In this document: piece after piece, positions 50,561-59,228 of the stretch
Numbering within the stretch: position 1 is the first letter of the stretch
How the letters are laid out: every line of letters begins with the position of its first letter
Assembly (NCBI GenBank): GCA_016716185.1
Contig: JADJWV010000002.1
Location: 1,774,501-1,838,500 of the forward strand
DNA: 64,000 bases
Reading direction: 5' to 3'
Origin: Saprospiraceae bacterium
GTDB lineage: Bacteria > Bacteroidota > Bacteroidia > Chitinophagales > Saprospiraceae
Notes under the pieces: model-generated
Seen by the model: the letters and a program-made list of their open reading frames with translations, nothing else
Database searches by the model: none
Told to the model about the DNA's origin: nothing
Translations under genes and position numbers: made by a program

Positions 50561-52447
50561 ATCCAATTCTTCTACCAGCTTCTCCCATTCACCCGAAATT
50601 TCGTTTAATGACTTTTGAAGCTCGTTATATCTGGAAAGAACCGTTTTATGATCGGGTTTTTCATAAAAGGATGGATCGTGCATAGTTTGCTCAATCTGTT
50701 TCAATTCGGATTCTAATTTGAGTATTTCTTTTTCCAGATTTTGTATCTGTCTCTGCAATTTTTTGCGGGATTGGTAATCCGGAGTTACTGACGTAGCTAC
50801 TTCCGCTTTTTCAACAACCTTCAATCCGTCATATACACTGGCCTGCTCCGTTTTTTCGAGATAATAATCAATATCTCCCTCGAATACCTTTATATTTTTT
50901 TGTTCAAACAGGATGGTCTTTTGTGCCAGTTCTTTGAGAAACTCGCGGTCGTGCGAAACGATGATGACTGTACCCGAATAGTTAATAAGTGCTTCTTTGA
51001 GTCTGTTTTTCGAGGGAATGTCGAGATGATGTGTGGGTTCATCCAGGATTAGAAAATTATGTTCCTGGACCAACAGCAGTGCCAATCTGACTCTAGCCTT
51101 TTCTCCCCCAGATAGAACTGATATCTTTTTTTCGACGTCCTCCCCTCTCAATCCTAAACCCCCAAGAATTTTCCGGACCATGGGTCGCATTTCAGCATTA
51201 CAGTTATTCTCCAACGTTTCGAGCGGAGTCCAATCTCTGTTTAAAAATTCGCTATGTTCCTGGGCATAATATCCGATTTTAACCTGATGTCCCAATTCAA
51301 TTACACCACTGTCCGGTTCAATTTCGGTACAGATCAATTTTACCAGCGTACTTTTCCCATTGCCGTTGGCACCTATAAAACTCCACTTCATTCCTCTTTC
51401 TAAAAAAAGATTCACATCCCTTAAAACCAGTTTTTCGCCGTAGGACTTTGAAACTTCTTTAATTTCAACAACTTTATTTCCACTTTGAATGGTTGGCCTG
51501 AACCTAAGTCTGATATCTGAAACATCGTCATCCGGCGCTTCTTTTACTTCCATTCTCCCCAATTCAGTGATCAGGGATTGAGCAAAGGCCGCTTTACTAG
51601 CCTTGTACCGGAACTTGTCGATGAGCATTTCTTTGTGACGTATGACTTTCTGCTGCGATTCATACTCCCTCAGTTCCATGTCTTTTCTTTCTTGCCGGTA
51701 GGCTTTATATGCTGTGTAATTTCCTTTAAAATCGTACACTTTTCCACGATCGATTTCAATAATTCTTTTTCCCACCCGGTCGAGAAACATAAGATCGTGA
51801 GAGATCAATATAACTGTGCCTTCGTATTTCCTGAGAAAATCTTCAAGCCAGCGCAGCGCTATTATATCCAAATGGTTGTTCGGTTCGTCGAGCAGTAAGA
51901 TATCGGGCCTGGACAATAGTAATTTTGAAAGTTCGATACGCATTCTCCAACCACCACTGAATTCAACAACCCGTTTTTGAAAATCTCCGGTCGTAAATCC
52001 TAAACCGAGCAAAATCCTTTCAATTTTTCCTTCGAGTTTATCGGCTTCGAGATATTCCAGTCTTGTATGTGCATCCTGTAAGCGCCCAATAGCTTCCTGA
52101 ATGATTTTGGGGTCTTCATGGGGATCGTGGATAATCCTTTCGCTTTCTTCGACGATCTTTTGGAGCTGTCTAATTTCCGGCAAGGAGTTTTGTACGTCTT
52201 CTATTAAACTCAGATGATGCTCTTCGGGTAACTCCTGGCGCAATAATCCTATGGATTGATTTCCCTGATTCTCAATATTCCCCTGATCTGCTTTGAGCTC
52301 TTTAGTCAATAGTTTGAACAAAGTGGATTTGCCGGTGCCATTACGGCCACATAAGGCCACTTTCTCTCCCTCCGAAATCGTAATATTGAGGTTGTCAAAT
52401 ATTTTTCGACCCCCAAATGATAAATGTATGCCTTGTAATCGGATCAC
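50558..52447 (-). CDS. ABC-F family ATPase
   Basis: Soluble tandem-ABC protein of 629 residues in the EttA/Uup/YdiF group, which bind the ribosomal E site and rescue or regulate translation. The first ABC domain has GRNGTGKST, signature FSGGWRMRIELSKLL and LLLDEPNNHLD. The interdomain linker is a helical pair with DFKGNYTAYKAYRQERK. The second has GANGNGKSTL, LSGGEKARVRLALLL and LILDEPTHHLD. A coiled-coil C-terminus (about 555-629) resembles Uup-like members. No membrane segment, so not a transporter. Last gene of folE-fabD-yqgE-ABC-F. Confidence 0.92.
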   Translation of the reverse strand: MIRLQGIHLSFGGRKIFDNLNITISEGEKVALCGRNGTGKSTLFKLLTKELKADQGNIENQGNQSIGLLRQELPEEHHLSLIEDVQNSLPEIRQLQKIVEESERIIHDPHEDPKIIQEAIGRLQDAHTRLEYLEADKLEGKIERILLGLGFTTGDFQKRVVEFSGGWRMRIELSKLLLSRPDILLLDEPNNHLDIIALRWLEDFLRKYEGTVILISHDLMFLDRVGKRIIEIDRGKVYDFKGNYTAYKAYRQERKDMELREYESQQKVIRHKEMLIDKFRYKASKAAFAQSLITELGRMEVKEAPDDDVSDIRLRFRPTIQSGNKVVEIKEVSKSYGEKLVLRDVNLFLERGMKWSFIGANGNGKSTLVKLICTEIEPDSGVIELGHQVKIGYYAQEHSEFLNRDWTPLETLENNCNAEMRPMVRKILGGLGLRGEDVEKKISVLSGGEKARVRLALLLVQEHNFLILDEPTHHLDIPSKNRLKEALINYSGTVIIVSHDREFLKELAQKTILFEQKNIKVFEGDIDYYLEKTEQASVYDGLKVVEKAEVATSVTPDYQSRKKLQRQIQNLEKEILKLESELKQIEQTMHDPSFYEKPDHKTVLSRYNELQKSLNEISGEWEKLVEELD

Positions 52448-52450
52448 TTG

Positions 52451-53023
52451 TTAATTCATGAGTTCATCACCTTCTAGCGAAGACAACGCGCTGAAATGAT
52501 ATCCTTTGTACTCGAGTATATCTTTCCAAAGCTGTTCAGGTTTATTTTTGAAAATAAAATTAGGCTCCATATCAGAGACCAGCCAGGACTTGGTCTGTAA
52601 CTCTTCTTCAAGCTGGTCTTTTGACCATCCGCTGTATCCCACATAAAAGCGGATATTATGCGATTGTATAAGTTGGCACTCAATGAGAAATCGCAGCTTT
52701 TCATAATTTCCACTCCAATAAATCCCCCTTGATATTTTTATGGAATCTTCCAGCAAGTCTCCAACGTTATGAATAAAATACATGGAGTTGTTGTCAACCG
52801 GGCCCCCATAATGCACCGGTGCTTCAAACTCACCAAAGTCCGTTGTTAAATCCTCCAGTTTGACGTCCATTTGTCTGTTTAAAATAAAACCAACGGTACC
52901 TTCATCTTTTGTATAATCTGCAATGAGCACAACGGTTCTCTTAAAATTGGGATCCATCATGAAAGGTTCAGAAATCAGGACTTTGCCAGTTTCTAAAATC
53001 GGTATGCCTTCAGGTTTCAACAT
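52451..53023 (-). CDS. YqgE/AlgH family protein
   Basis: Cytosolic UPF0301 (YqgE/AlgH) protein of 190 residues, function unclear. It shows PILETGKVLISEPFMMD, FKRTVVLIADY, GTVGFILNRQ, YGGPVD and the FYVGYSGWSKDQLEEEL block. The longest frame runs to 53248 across the end of fabD, but that 75-residue extension is basic and non-homologous. The ATG at 53023 is 2 bases past the fabD stop and gives the family N-terminus. Confidence 0.92.
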   Translation of the reverse strand: MLKPEGIPILETGKVLISEPFMMDPNFKRTVVLIADYTKDEGTVGFILNRQMDVKLEDLTTDFGEFEAPVHYGGPVDNNSMYFIHNVGDLLEDSIKISRGIYWSGNYEKLRFLIECQLIQSHNIRFYVGYSGWSKDQLEEELQTKSWLVSDMEPNFIFKNKPEQLWKDILEYKGYHFSALSSLEGDELMN

Positions 53024-53025
53024 AA

Positions 53026-53913
53026 TTAAATTGCTTGGATGGGAATTTCGCGGTTTATTCTTTTTAAAAATCCGCTTAATACGGTTCCATTTCCTCCGAC
53101 TTCGAAAAAGTTTTGAAATCCATCTTGAATCATGTTTTGCATGGTTTGTGTCCATCGAACAGGTGAAGTCAATTGCGCTTTCAAATTTTCTTTGATTTTT
53201 ACAGGATCTGTCTCTGGCAAAGCATTTACATTTTGATAAATCGGACAAACAGGTGTTTGAAATGCTGTTTTATCGATGGCCGCCTCAAGTTCCAATCGTG
53301 CAGGTTCCATCAGAGGAGAATGAAAAGCACCTCCAACAGCCAGGGTAATAAATCTCTTGGCTCCGGCTTCAGTCATCAGTTTCTCGATCGTTGAAATCCC
53401 CTTGAGGCTTCCTGAAATGACGAGTTGTCCCGGACAATTATAATTGGCTGCCACGACCACATCTTCTGTAAATGCATTGCAGATTTCTTCTATTTTCGAA
53501 TCATCAAGTCCGACGATAGCAGCCATAGTTCCAGGATTGATTTCGCAAGCTTCTTGCATGGCATGGGCTCTGATGTTGACCAGTTTGAGGCCATCCTGAA
53601 AACTAAATACTTTAGCCGCTACCAAGGCTGAAAACTCGCCCAGGCTGTGTCCGGCAACACCTTCGTATTGCAACATTTTCCCCTTGGTTTCTGCACCGAT
53701 CACAGAATGAATGAAGACGGAAGGCTGCGTGATCCTGGTCTGCTTCAGTTCATCGTCTGAACCTTCAAACATCACTTCCGTAATTTTAAAACCCAGTAAA
53801 GCATCCGCTTCATCAAATAACTTGCGGGCATCGGTATTCTCCTCGTATAAATTTTTACCCATGCCTTTAAATTGGCTGGCTTGTCCTGGAAATAGCAAAG
53901 CTGTTTTCTGCAT
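53026..53913 (-). CDS. fabD: Malonyl-CoA:ACP transacylase
   Basis: Loads malonyl groups onto acyl carrier protein for fatty-acid synthesis. The 295-residue protein begins LLFPGQASQFKGMG; the nucleophile is Ser90 in GHSLGEFSAL; GGAFHSPLM holds the catalytic His; and EVGGNGTVLSG is near the C-terminus. Complete. It lies one base after folE and 2 bases before yqgE; the other fab genes are not here. Confidence 0.95.
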   Translation of the reverse strand: MQKTALLFPGQASQFKGMGKNLYEENTDARKLFDEADALLGFKITEVMFEGSDDELKQTRITQPSVFIHSVIGAETKGKMLQYEGVAGHSLGEFSALVAAKVFSFQDGLKLVNIRAHAMQEACEINPGTMAAIVGLDDSKIEEICNAFTEDVVVAANYNCPGQLVISGSLKGISTIEKLMTEAGAKRFITLAVGGAFHSPLMEPARLELEAAIDKTAFQTPVCPIYQNVNALPETDPVKIKENLKAQLTSPVRWTQTMQNMIQDGFQNFFEVGGNGTVLSGFLKRINREIPIQAI

Positions 53914-53914
53914 A

Positions 53915-54487
53915 TCAGATCGAATCAGATTGTATTAAATTGAGAAATTCATTTCTCGTTTCCACTTTTCGGAATATTCCGGTAAATGCCGATGTTTTTG
54001 TAATTGAATTTTGTTTTTGTACGCCACGCATCATCATGCACATATGCCTGGCTTCAATTACGATCGCCGCACCTAAAGGATTTAGTGTGTTTTGAATACA
54101 GTTGAGGATTTCATGAGTGAGCCTCTCCTGAACCTGCAATCTCCGGCTGTAAACATCGACCAGTCTTGCCAATTTGCTGAGTCCGACGATGTAACCATTG
54201 GGGATATAAGCAATATGCGCTTTTCCAAAAAAAGGCAACATGTGGTGCTCGCATAAGCTGTACAATTCAATATCCTTGACCAGGACCATCTCGCTGTATT
54301 CTTCCTTAAACATGGCAGATCTCAGGACATCTTCCCCTTTCAAACTATAACCTTGCGTAAAGAACTCCATGGCTTTTGCAGCTCTTTCCGGAGTTTTCGC
54401 CAAGCCCTCCCTTTCTGGATCTTCACCTACTTCTCCCAGCATTTTAAGGTAGATGGTCTCCAATTCATTATTTTTTAAAGATTGCAC
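53915..54487 (-). CDS. folE: GTP cyclohydrolase I (GTG start)
   Basis: Converts GTP to dihydroneopterin triphosphate, the first step of folate synthesis. It has 190 residues with GEDPEREGLAKTPERAAKA, the zinc and catalytic block CEHHMLPFFGKAHIAYIP, KLARLVDVYSRRLQVQERLT, and the second zinc Cys in EARHMCMMMRGVQ. The first in-frame start is GTG at 54487; the next ATG (MLGEVGED) would shorten the N-terminal helix. Heads the minus-strand run to 50558. folP lies in a separate operon at 24484. Confidence 0.95.
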   Translation of the reverse strand: MQSLKNNELETIYLKMLGEVGEDPEREGLAKTPERAAKAMEFFTQGYSLKGEDVLRSAMFKEEYSEMVLVKDIELYSLCEHHMLPFFGKAHIAYIPNGYIVGLSKLARLVDVYSRRLQVQERLTHEILNCIQNTLNPLGAAIVIEARHMCMMMRGVQKQNSITKTSAFTGIFRKVETRNEFLNLIQSDSI

Positions 54488-54613
54488 TAATTTAATTTGA
54501 GTGTAAACGCTTTGAATCCTTCAATAGTTGAATGGTGGTCGGATTTAGGGTTAAATTAATCCTTTTTAAGATTCTGTAAATCGAAAAATTAAAAATTCAA
54601 TCAGAACTGCTAT

Positions 54614-54621
54614 TATTTTTG
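54614..54621 (+). promoter_or_regulatory. -7 box (TATTTTTG) for the LytS/LytTR pair
   Basis: Exact TAnnTTTG, 10 bases before the ATG at 54632. Confidence 0.5.
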
Positions 54622-54631
54622 ATATTCCATT

Positions 54632-55708
54632 ATGAATTTTGGAAAAATGGACCTTCAGGGTCCTCATTTGTCGTCGGTATTCAAGGCCCAAAGCCTCATT
54701 TGGTTATTGTTTATTGCGCTGGGCTTCGTAATCAAACCGGTTCCCTGGAACTATTATGAAACCCTGTTCTGGGCGATGGGTAATACATTGTTTTATGTGA
54801 TTGCCATCAACGTGAATTTATACGTACTGATCCCCGGTTTCATGTTCAGGCAGTCAATCCTGCCCTATCTTTCTCTACTGTTGGGAGTTTCTTTATTGCT
54901 CACACCTTTTGCCTGGATGTTTAATATGTGGATGGTTTCTGATTATCCCGATATGGAGGCTCGCTGGTTGACGTTGCCACAATTCCACTTTATCAATCTG
55001 ATCGTGTTGAGTGCTTTAAGTTCCCTGATCAGAGTGCCTATGGATTGGTTAAAAATGCAGTCGGAGAAGAAGGAACTCATTACCCGTACTGTTGAAACGG
55101 AGCTTCAGTCGCTTAAAAATCAGATCAATCCTCATTTTTTATTTAATACACTCAATAACTTATATGCCCTGGCCCTTAAAAAATCTGACCAGGCGCCAGA
55201 GGTGGTTTTAAAATTGTCGGATATGATGCGTTATATGCTTTACGAATGCAATGAACGCATGGTTCAAATTGAGCAGGAGATCAGGTACATTCGCAATTAT
55301 ATCGAACTCGAAAAACTGAGATATTCTGCAGAATCGCAAATCATTCTCGAAGTAGATGAACAATTGGCTAAATACAAAATAGCACCTTTACTACTCATAC
55401 CTTTTGTGGAGAACAGTTTTAAGCATGGAATGCAAACCAGTTTGGATCAGGCATTTATAAGAATTCGTGCAAAACTTGAAGGTAATGACCTCCATTTTAC
55501 GGTGCACAATTCAAAACCGCAAACTACGCCCGAGCAGGCTAAGCCGAAACCCATAGGCGGAGTGGGACTGGTCAATGCACGCCGCAGATTGGAGCTTATT
55601 TATCCCATGCGTTATAAACTGAGTATTCAGGATACTCCAGAATCTTTTAAAGTCGAACTTCAAATTGATTTAAATACCTATACAAATGATACGAACTCTC
55701 ATCATTGA
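54632..55708 (+). CDS. LytS/YehU-type sensor histidine kinase
   Basis: Membrane kinase of 358 residues with four hydrophobic segments in the first 140 (about 20-35, 45-66, 74-96, 117-135), then the His_kinase domain with phospho-acceptor His168 in QINPHFLFNTLNNL, and the ATPase part with IPFVENSFKHG and GGVGLVNARRRL. No separate sensory domain is present. It overlaps the LytTR regulator gene by 23 bases, so they form a cognate pair. Confidence 0.93.
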   Translation: MNFGKMDLQGPHLSSVFKAQSLIWLLFIALGFVIKPVPWNYYETLFWAMGNTLFYVIAINVNLYVLIPGFMFRQSILPYLSLLLGVSLLLTPFAWMFNMWMVSDYPDMEARWLTLPQFHFINLIVLSALSSLIRVPMDWLKMQSEKKELITRTVETELQSLKNQINPHFLFNTLNNLYALALKKSDQAPEVVLKLSDMMRYMLYECNERMVQIEQEIRYIRNYIELEKLRYSAESQIILEVDEQLAKYKIAPLLLIPFVENSFKHGMQTSLDQAFIRIRAKLEGNDLHFTVHNSKPQTTPEQAKPKPIGGVGLVNARRRLELIYPMRYKLSIQDTPESFKVELQIDLNTYTNDTNSHH

Positions 55709-56405
55709 CGACGAGCCTCTGGCTATTGAAATTTTGGAAACCTATGTAAACCAAATTCCGGAACTCACCCTGGCTGGTAAATGTTATAATGCCATTGAAG
55801 CCAATAGATTGATTCAGCAGGAATCGATCGATCTGGTGTTTGCCGATATCCAAATGCCGCAAATGACAGGCATTGAATGGGTAAGAAGTTTATCCAATCC
55901 ACCGTTGGTCATTTTTACCACGGCTTATCCGGAGTTTGCTGTCCAGGGATTTGAACTCAGCGCCGTAGATTATCTGTTAAAACCCATTGCCTTCGACCGG
56001 TTTTTGAAAGCGGTCAATAAAGCGATGTCTCAGATTGGATCTGTAGAGAGGAAGCCCGATAAGGATTTTATCAAGCAGGATTTTATCTTCGTCAAAGCCG
56101 ATAAAAAATTAGTAAAGCTTCATTACGATGAAATCCTGTTTATTGAAGGCCTGAAAGACTACGTGATTATTTATACCGATCACAGTCGTATCGTTACGCT
56201 GCAGACTATGAAGTCACTGGAAGAAAAGTTACCCGAACAGTTGTTCGTAAGGGTTCATAGATCCTATATCGTCAACCTGGAGAAGATCAATTCCATTCAT
56301 TCCGACGATATTGAAATCATCGTCAAAGGCCAAGCCAGGCAGATTCCGGTTGGTAATAATTATGCAGAGAATTTCAATAAGATCATCAGTAAAAAACGGA
56401 TTTGA
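55686..56405 (+). CDS. LytTR-family response regulator
   Basis: Response regulator of 239 residues. The receiver domain (1-120) has IIDDEPLA, phospho-acceptor Asp54 in VFADIQMP, TTAYPEFA and LLKPI. The LytTR DNA-binding domain (about 138-237) has FVKADKKLVKLHYDEILFIE, LKDYVIIYT and VRVHRSYIVNLEKI split by short loops. The target genes are unknown; no exported protein gene follows on this strand. Confidence 0.94.
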   Translation: MIRTLIIDDEPLAIEILETYVNQIPELTLAGKCYNAIEANRLIQQESIDLVFADIQMPQMTGIEWVRSLSNPPLVIFTTAYPEFAVQGFELSAVDYLLKPIAFDRFLKAVNKAMSQIGSVERKPDKDFIKQDFIFVKADKKLVKLHYDEILFIEGLKDYVIIYTDHSRIVTLQTMKSLEEKLPEQLFVRVHRSYIVNLEKINSIHSDDIEIIVKGQARQIPVGNNYAENFNKIISKKRI

Positions 56406-56420
56406 ATGCAAGTTCCTAAA

Positions 56421-56453
56421 AATAAACAAGCCCCTTAACGGGGCTTATTTATT
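56421..56453. terminator. Bidirectional intrinsic terminator
   Basis: GC-rich stem AAGCCCC/GGGGCTT (56428-56434 and 56440-56446, loop TTAAC) flanked by A-rich and T-rich sequence on both sides. It serves the LytTR gene (plus) and the converging T9SS cargo gene (minus). Confidence 0.8.
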
Positions 56454-56493
56454 CTAACAATTTAGATTAAACTGGTTATATAAAAAACAGGGA

Positions 56494-58965
56494 CTATCTA
56501 AGAATTTCAAATTTTTTAGTGATGGGACCCAGCGTGGTTTCTGCTTTGATCAGGTAAAGTCCGTTTTGTAATCCCTCCAATGTAATGATGTTCTGCTTGG
56601 CGTTCGGGTTATCGATGCTCTGTATTAAACGGCCGTCAATTGTACAAATTTGAAGAGCTTGAATTTCATTTTTACCATTCAGGTGCAGTTTAATATAATC
56701 ACCTGCTGGAACCGGATACAGCAGTAAATTAGTTGGATCAAGAATTACATTAGGCTTTTGCTTTGCAATGTTTATGTGTGCAACTTGATTTGGTATTTCT
56801 CTATATTGATTACCATCGAATGCAATAATATTATTAAAGTAGAATGGTATTTTTAAGGTGTCATCATCTTTTCTGAAGCCACCGATATCGTCTTCAACAA
56901 TAAATGAAATCAACTCAACTCGGCCTCTCCCAGACACTTTCTTACCATTGGACCTCCCAAATGCGCTTTCCAATCTACCATCCCAGGGCTTTTTATACAT
57001 ATGCAGGACTGAAGCATTTTGGGCTGCCCATTCCTGATCGTAAAACTCGACTCCAAGTGTCGATTCTATAACTACATCAGTATTGTAATCCAGCTCATAA
57101 GCATATCCAGATGCATTAATTACCGGATATTGTTCTTCTCCGAGATGCACCTCGATCATAGCCAAATCACCTGAATCCACATTGGGGGTGAGTACCACCA
57201 GGTTAAAAGGAAATTCTCCTCTATCGTAAACAGGTCTTGGTACCAGAGAGTGTTGCTTCCTGTAGAAATTCGAAATGTATACGGTATCGCTTACGTTAAT
57301 CTCGCCGTTGCCATCGGTATCGGCATGTTTTAAATTGGCAAAACCGTTGGTCAATACATCATCCCAATCATTAGATCTCAAAGCTCTGAAGTTTGGAGTA
57401 GATTGATATGTTCTACTTTTACCGGTATCACCCAGGTGATAAGCAACTTCCAGTAAATCGAGCATCGTCACTTCCCCGTCAAGATTCACATCACCCGGCC
57501 ACACACAATCTCCAGCACAATGTTTTGTACAGTTTTTAGATTCATCATACACATCCACCTGACATTCAGCCACAATACATTCGTTGGTAGAAGGAATGCA
57601 ATATTCTACTGTAAAATTTCTCAATCCAGCATAATCCTTAGGTGTATGAAAAACCAAAAGATTATACCCAAAAACTGTATCCTTACAACCTTTGTAGTCT
57701 AAATACAAGGTATCGTAACCCGGATAAAACTTAACGCTGTCATCCGGTGAGCTAAAATCATATGCATCGATGGGAATGTGGTAACTAATAACCAGAGGTA
57801 CGTTTTTCGGAGTAGCGAATTTGTACATGGTCCTGGTGTCTGGTTCCCAATTTCCAACAAATAATTTTACGACTCCATATTCACAGGAAGTTCCTTGAGG
57901 ACAAACTTTGTAAGTAAATTCCTGGACCCCTTCGTAATCAACTTCCGGCTGATATTCGAAATTGCCGGCATTATCAATTTGTGTCAATAAACCACGGGAA
58001 GGAGACTGATCTAGTAAAAATGGCCATTTCTTTACGATGTCGTTTTCGGCAATGTTAAAGACAACCGTCGAATCTTTTGGCAGAAAAATAAAATCGTTTA
58101 CGACAATTTTATTTTGTGCTTTCATTGAGTATACTTCTACAAAAACGCTGCGATAGTGTCCGTTGCTTTGAACAATAAATGTGTCTTTCCCTACAAATGA
58201 AGTGATGGGTTTATAAAGAACTGAAAAATCCGTATCAAATACCAGGTATCCGTTTTTAGGATTCTTATATGAAGTATAACCCGATTGAGGCAGAGATACT
58301 GAAACAGGTGTTGCTTTGGGGGTGCCCCTGTAAAGAGTATCGTTACTCAAATTGGCCAGATCGACAACATTGATGATGATACTTGCATCTTTACATAAAC
58401 CAAGAGTATCGCAAACGGTATAGTTGATGTATGCTACACCTATGAAATCTGTATGAGGACTGAATCTTATTGTCGAATTATTGAGTTTTGTAGCGCTAAC
58501 ATTATTCTGCGAAGAGATATTCTTAATGTACAAAGCTGATGATCCTAAGGTCGAGCTGTCGTTCGATAAGGGAGTCACATCCATATCTCCACTGTTCATC
58601 TCTACCTGGTAAACATCTTTTCCAATGACCATATTCGATTTGAGCACCTCAAAAATGAAACTCAAGTACTTAAATTTGCCATACAGGTCTTTGTACTCAT
58701 AACTTGCAGTATCCTTGCCAATAAAACCAGGCGTAGGAATATATTCTACCTCAGGGTCATATTTGCTCCCAGAGAGGATGAATTCTCCATTGGCTGTTGA
58801 ATCAATAATAACACGATTGGACTGGTAGGTATTAGGAATATAACTTATTTCATTGTCTTTCAGCAGCTTAAAAACCAAATAAGGCCCATTTATTTCTTGC
58901 GCCTTTAAGCCTATCGACAATAACAGACCGAGAACAACGAGGGTGTAAGTCCTGTTTGTTTTCAT
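56494..58965 (-). CDS. T9SS-secreted multidomain protein with Ig-like and dockerin-like domains
   Basis: Large exported protein of 823 residues. Signal peptide 1-22 (LLLSIGLKAQ). Residues 25-480 hold several Ig/cadherin-like repeats with the pattern FIGKDT or YxGVQEFTYKVC. Residues about 490-575 carry two EF-hand-like calcium loops of dockerin type (DVNLDGEVTMLD; DTDGNGEINVSD) after CVWPGD, a layout I associate with Saprospiraceae. The last 75 residues are a type A T9SS sorting domain (LYPVPAGDYIKL; GLQNGLYLIKAET; ending KFEILR). It is sent across the outer membrane and probably surface-attached. The start is set at 58965 because a -7 box lies inside the longer frame. Confidence 0.88.
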   Translation of the reverse strand: MKTNRTYTLVVLGLLLSIGLKAQEINGPYLVFKLLKDNEISYIPNTYQSNRVIIDSTANGEFILSGSKYDPEVEYIPTPGFIGKDTASYEYKDLYGKFKYLSFIFEVLKSNMVIGKDVYQVEMNSGDMDVTPLSNDSSTLGSSALYIKNISSQNNVSATKLNNSTIRFSPHTDFIGVAYINYTVCDTLGLCKDASIIINVVDLANLSNDTLYRGTPKATPVSVSLPQSGYTSYKNPKNGYLVFDTDFSVLYKPITSFVGKDTFIVQSNGHYRSVFVEVYSMKAQNKIVVNDFIFLPKDSTVVFNIAENDIVKKWPFLLDQSPSRGLLTQIDNAGNFEYQPEVDYEGVQEFTYKVCPQGTSCEYGVVKLFVGNWEPDTRTMYKFATPKNVPLVISYHIPIDAYDFSSPDDSVKFYPGYDTLYLDYKGCKDTVFGYNLLVFHTPKDYAGLRNFTVEYCIPSTNECIVAECQVDVYDESKNCTKHCAGDCVWPGDVNLDGEVTMLDLLEVAYHLGDTGKSRTYQSTPNFRALRSNDWDDVLTNGFANLKHADTDGNGEINVSDTVYISNFYRKQHSLVPRPVYDRGEFPFNLVVLTPNVDSGDLAMIEVHLGEEQYPVINASGYAYELDYNTDVVIESTLGVEFYDQEWAAQNASVLHMYKKPWDGRLESAFGRSNGKKVSGRGRVELISFIVEDDIGGFRKDDDTLKIPFYFNNIIAFDGNQYREIPNQVAHINIAKQKPNVILDPTNLLLYPVPAGDYIKLHLNGKNEIQALQICTIDGRLIQSIDNPNAKQNIITLEGLQNGLYLIKAETTLGPITKKFEILR

Positions 58966-58976
58966 AACCAGTAATA

Positions 58977-58984
58977 CAAAAGTA
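58977..58984 (-). promoter_or_regulatory. -7 box (TACTTTTG) for the T9SS cargo gene
   Basis: Exact TAnnTTTG on the minus strand, 11 bases before the ATG at 58965, with a TTG 18 bases further upstream as a possible -33 element. Confidence 0.6.
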
Positions 58985-59228
58985 AGCATTTATCCACATT
59001 TGCAAGAATTATATTCATATTTTTTATATTTATATAAGCATAATTTATAATGTCTTAATTAAGATTTTGCTTTACAACTATATATATATTAAATTAATAT
59101 TTAATATGAAGGGCCTAATTCATCAAGATTTGATCAGGCTGGTATCTTTCTTCGAACTCCAAAGTAAATCTAAGCCATAAGCCAATATCTTTTTAAGATT
59201 CTCAAATTTTATCTATCTTTCAGCAGCT

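Noticed and set aside
53024..53248. N-terminal extension of the YqgE gene into fabD
   Set aside because: The extra 75 residues are basic, unrelated to YqgE, and read the fabD 3' end out of frame; ATG at 53023 fits the family.
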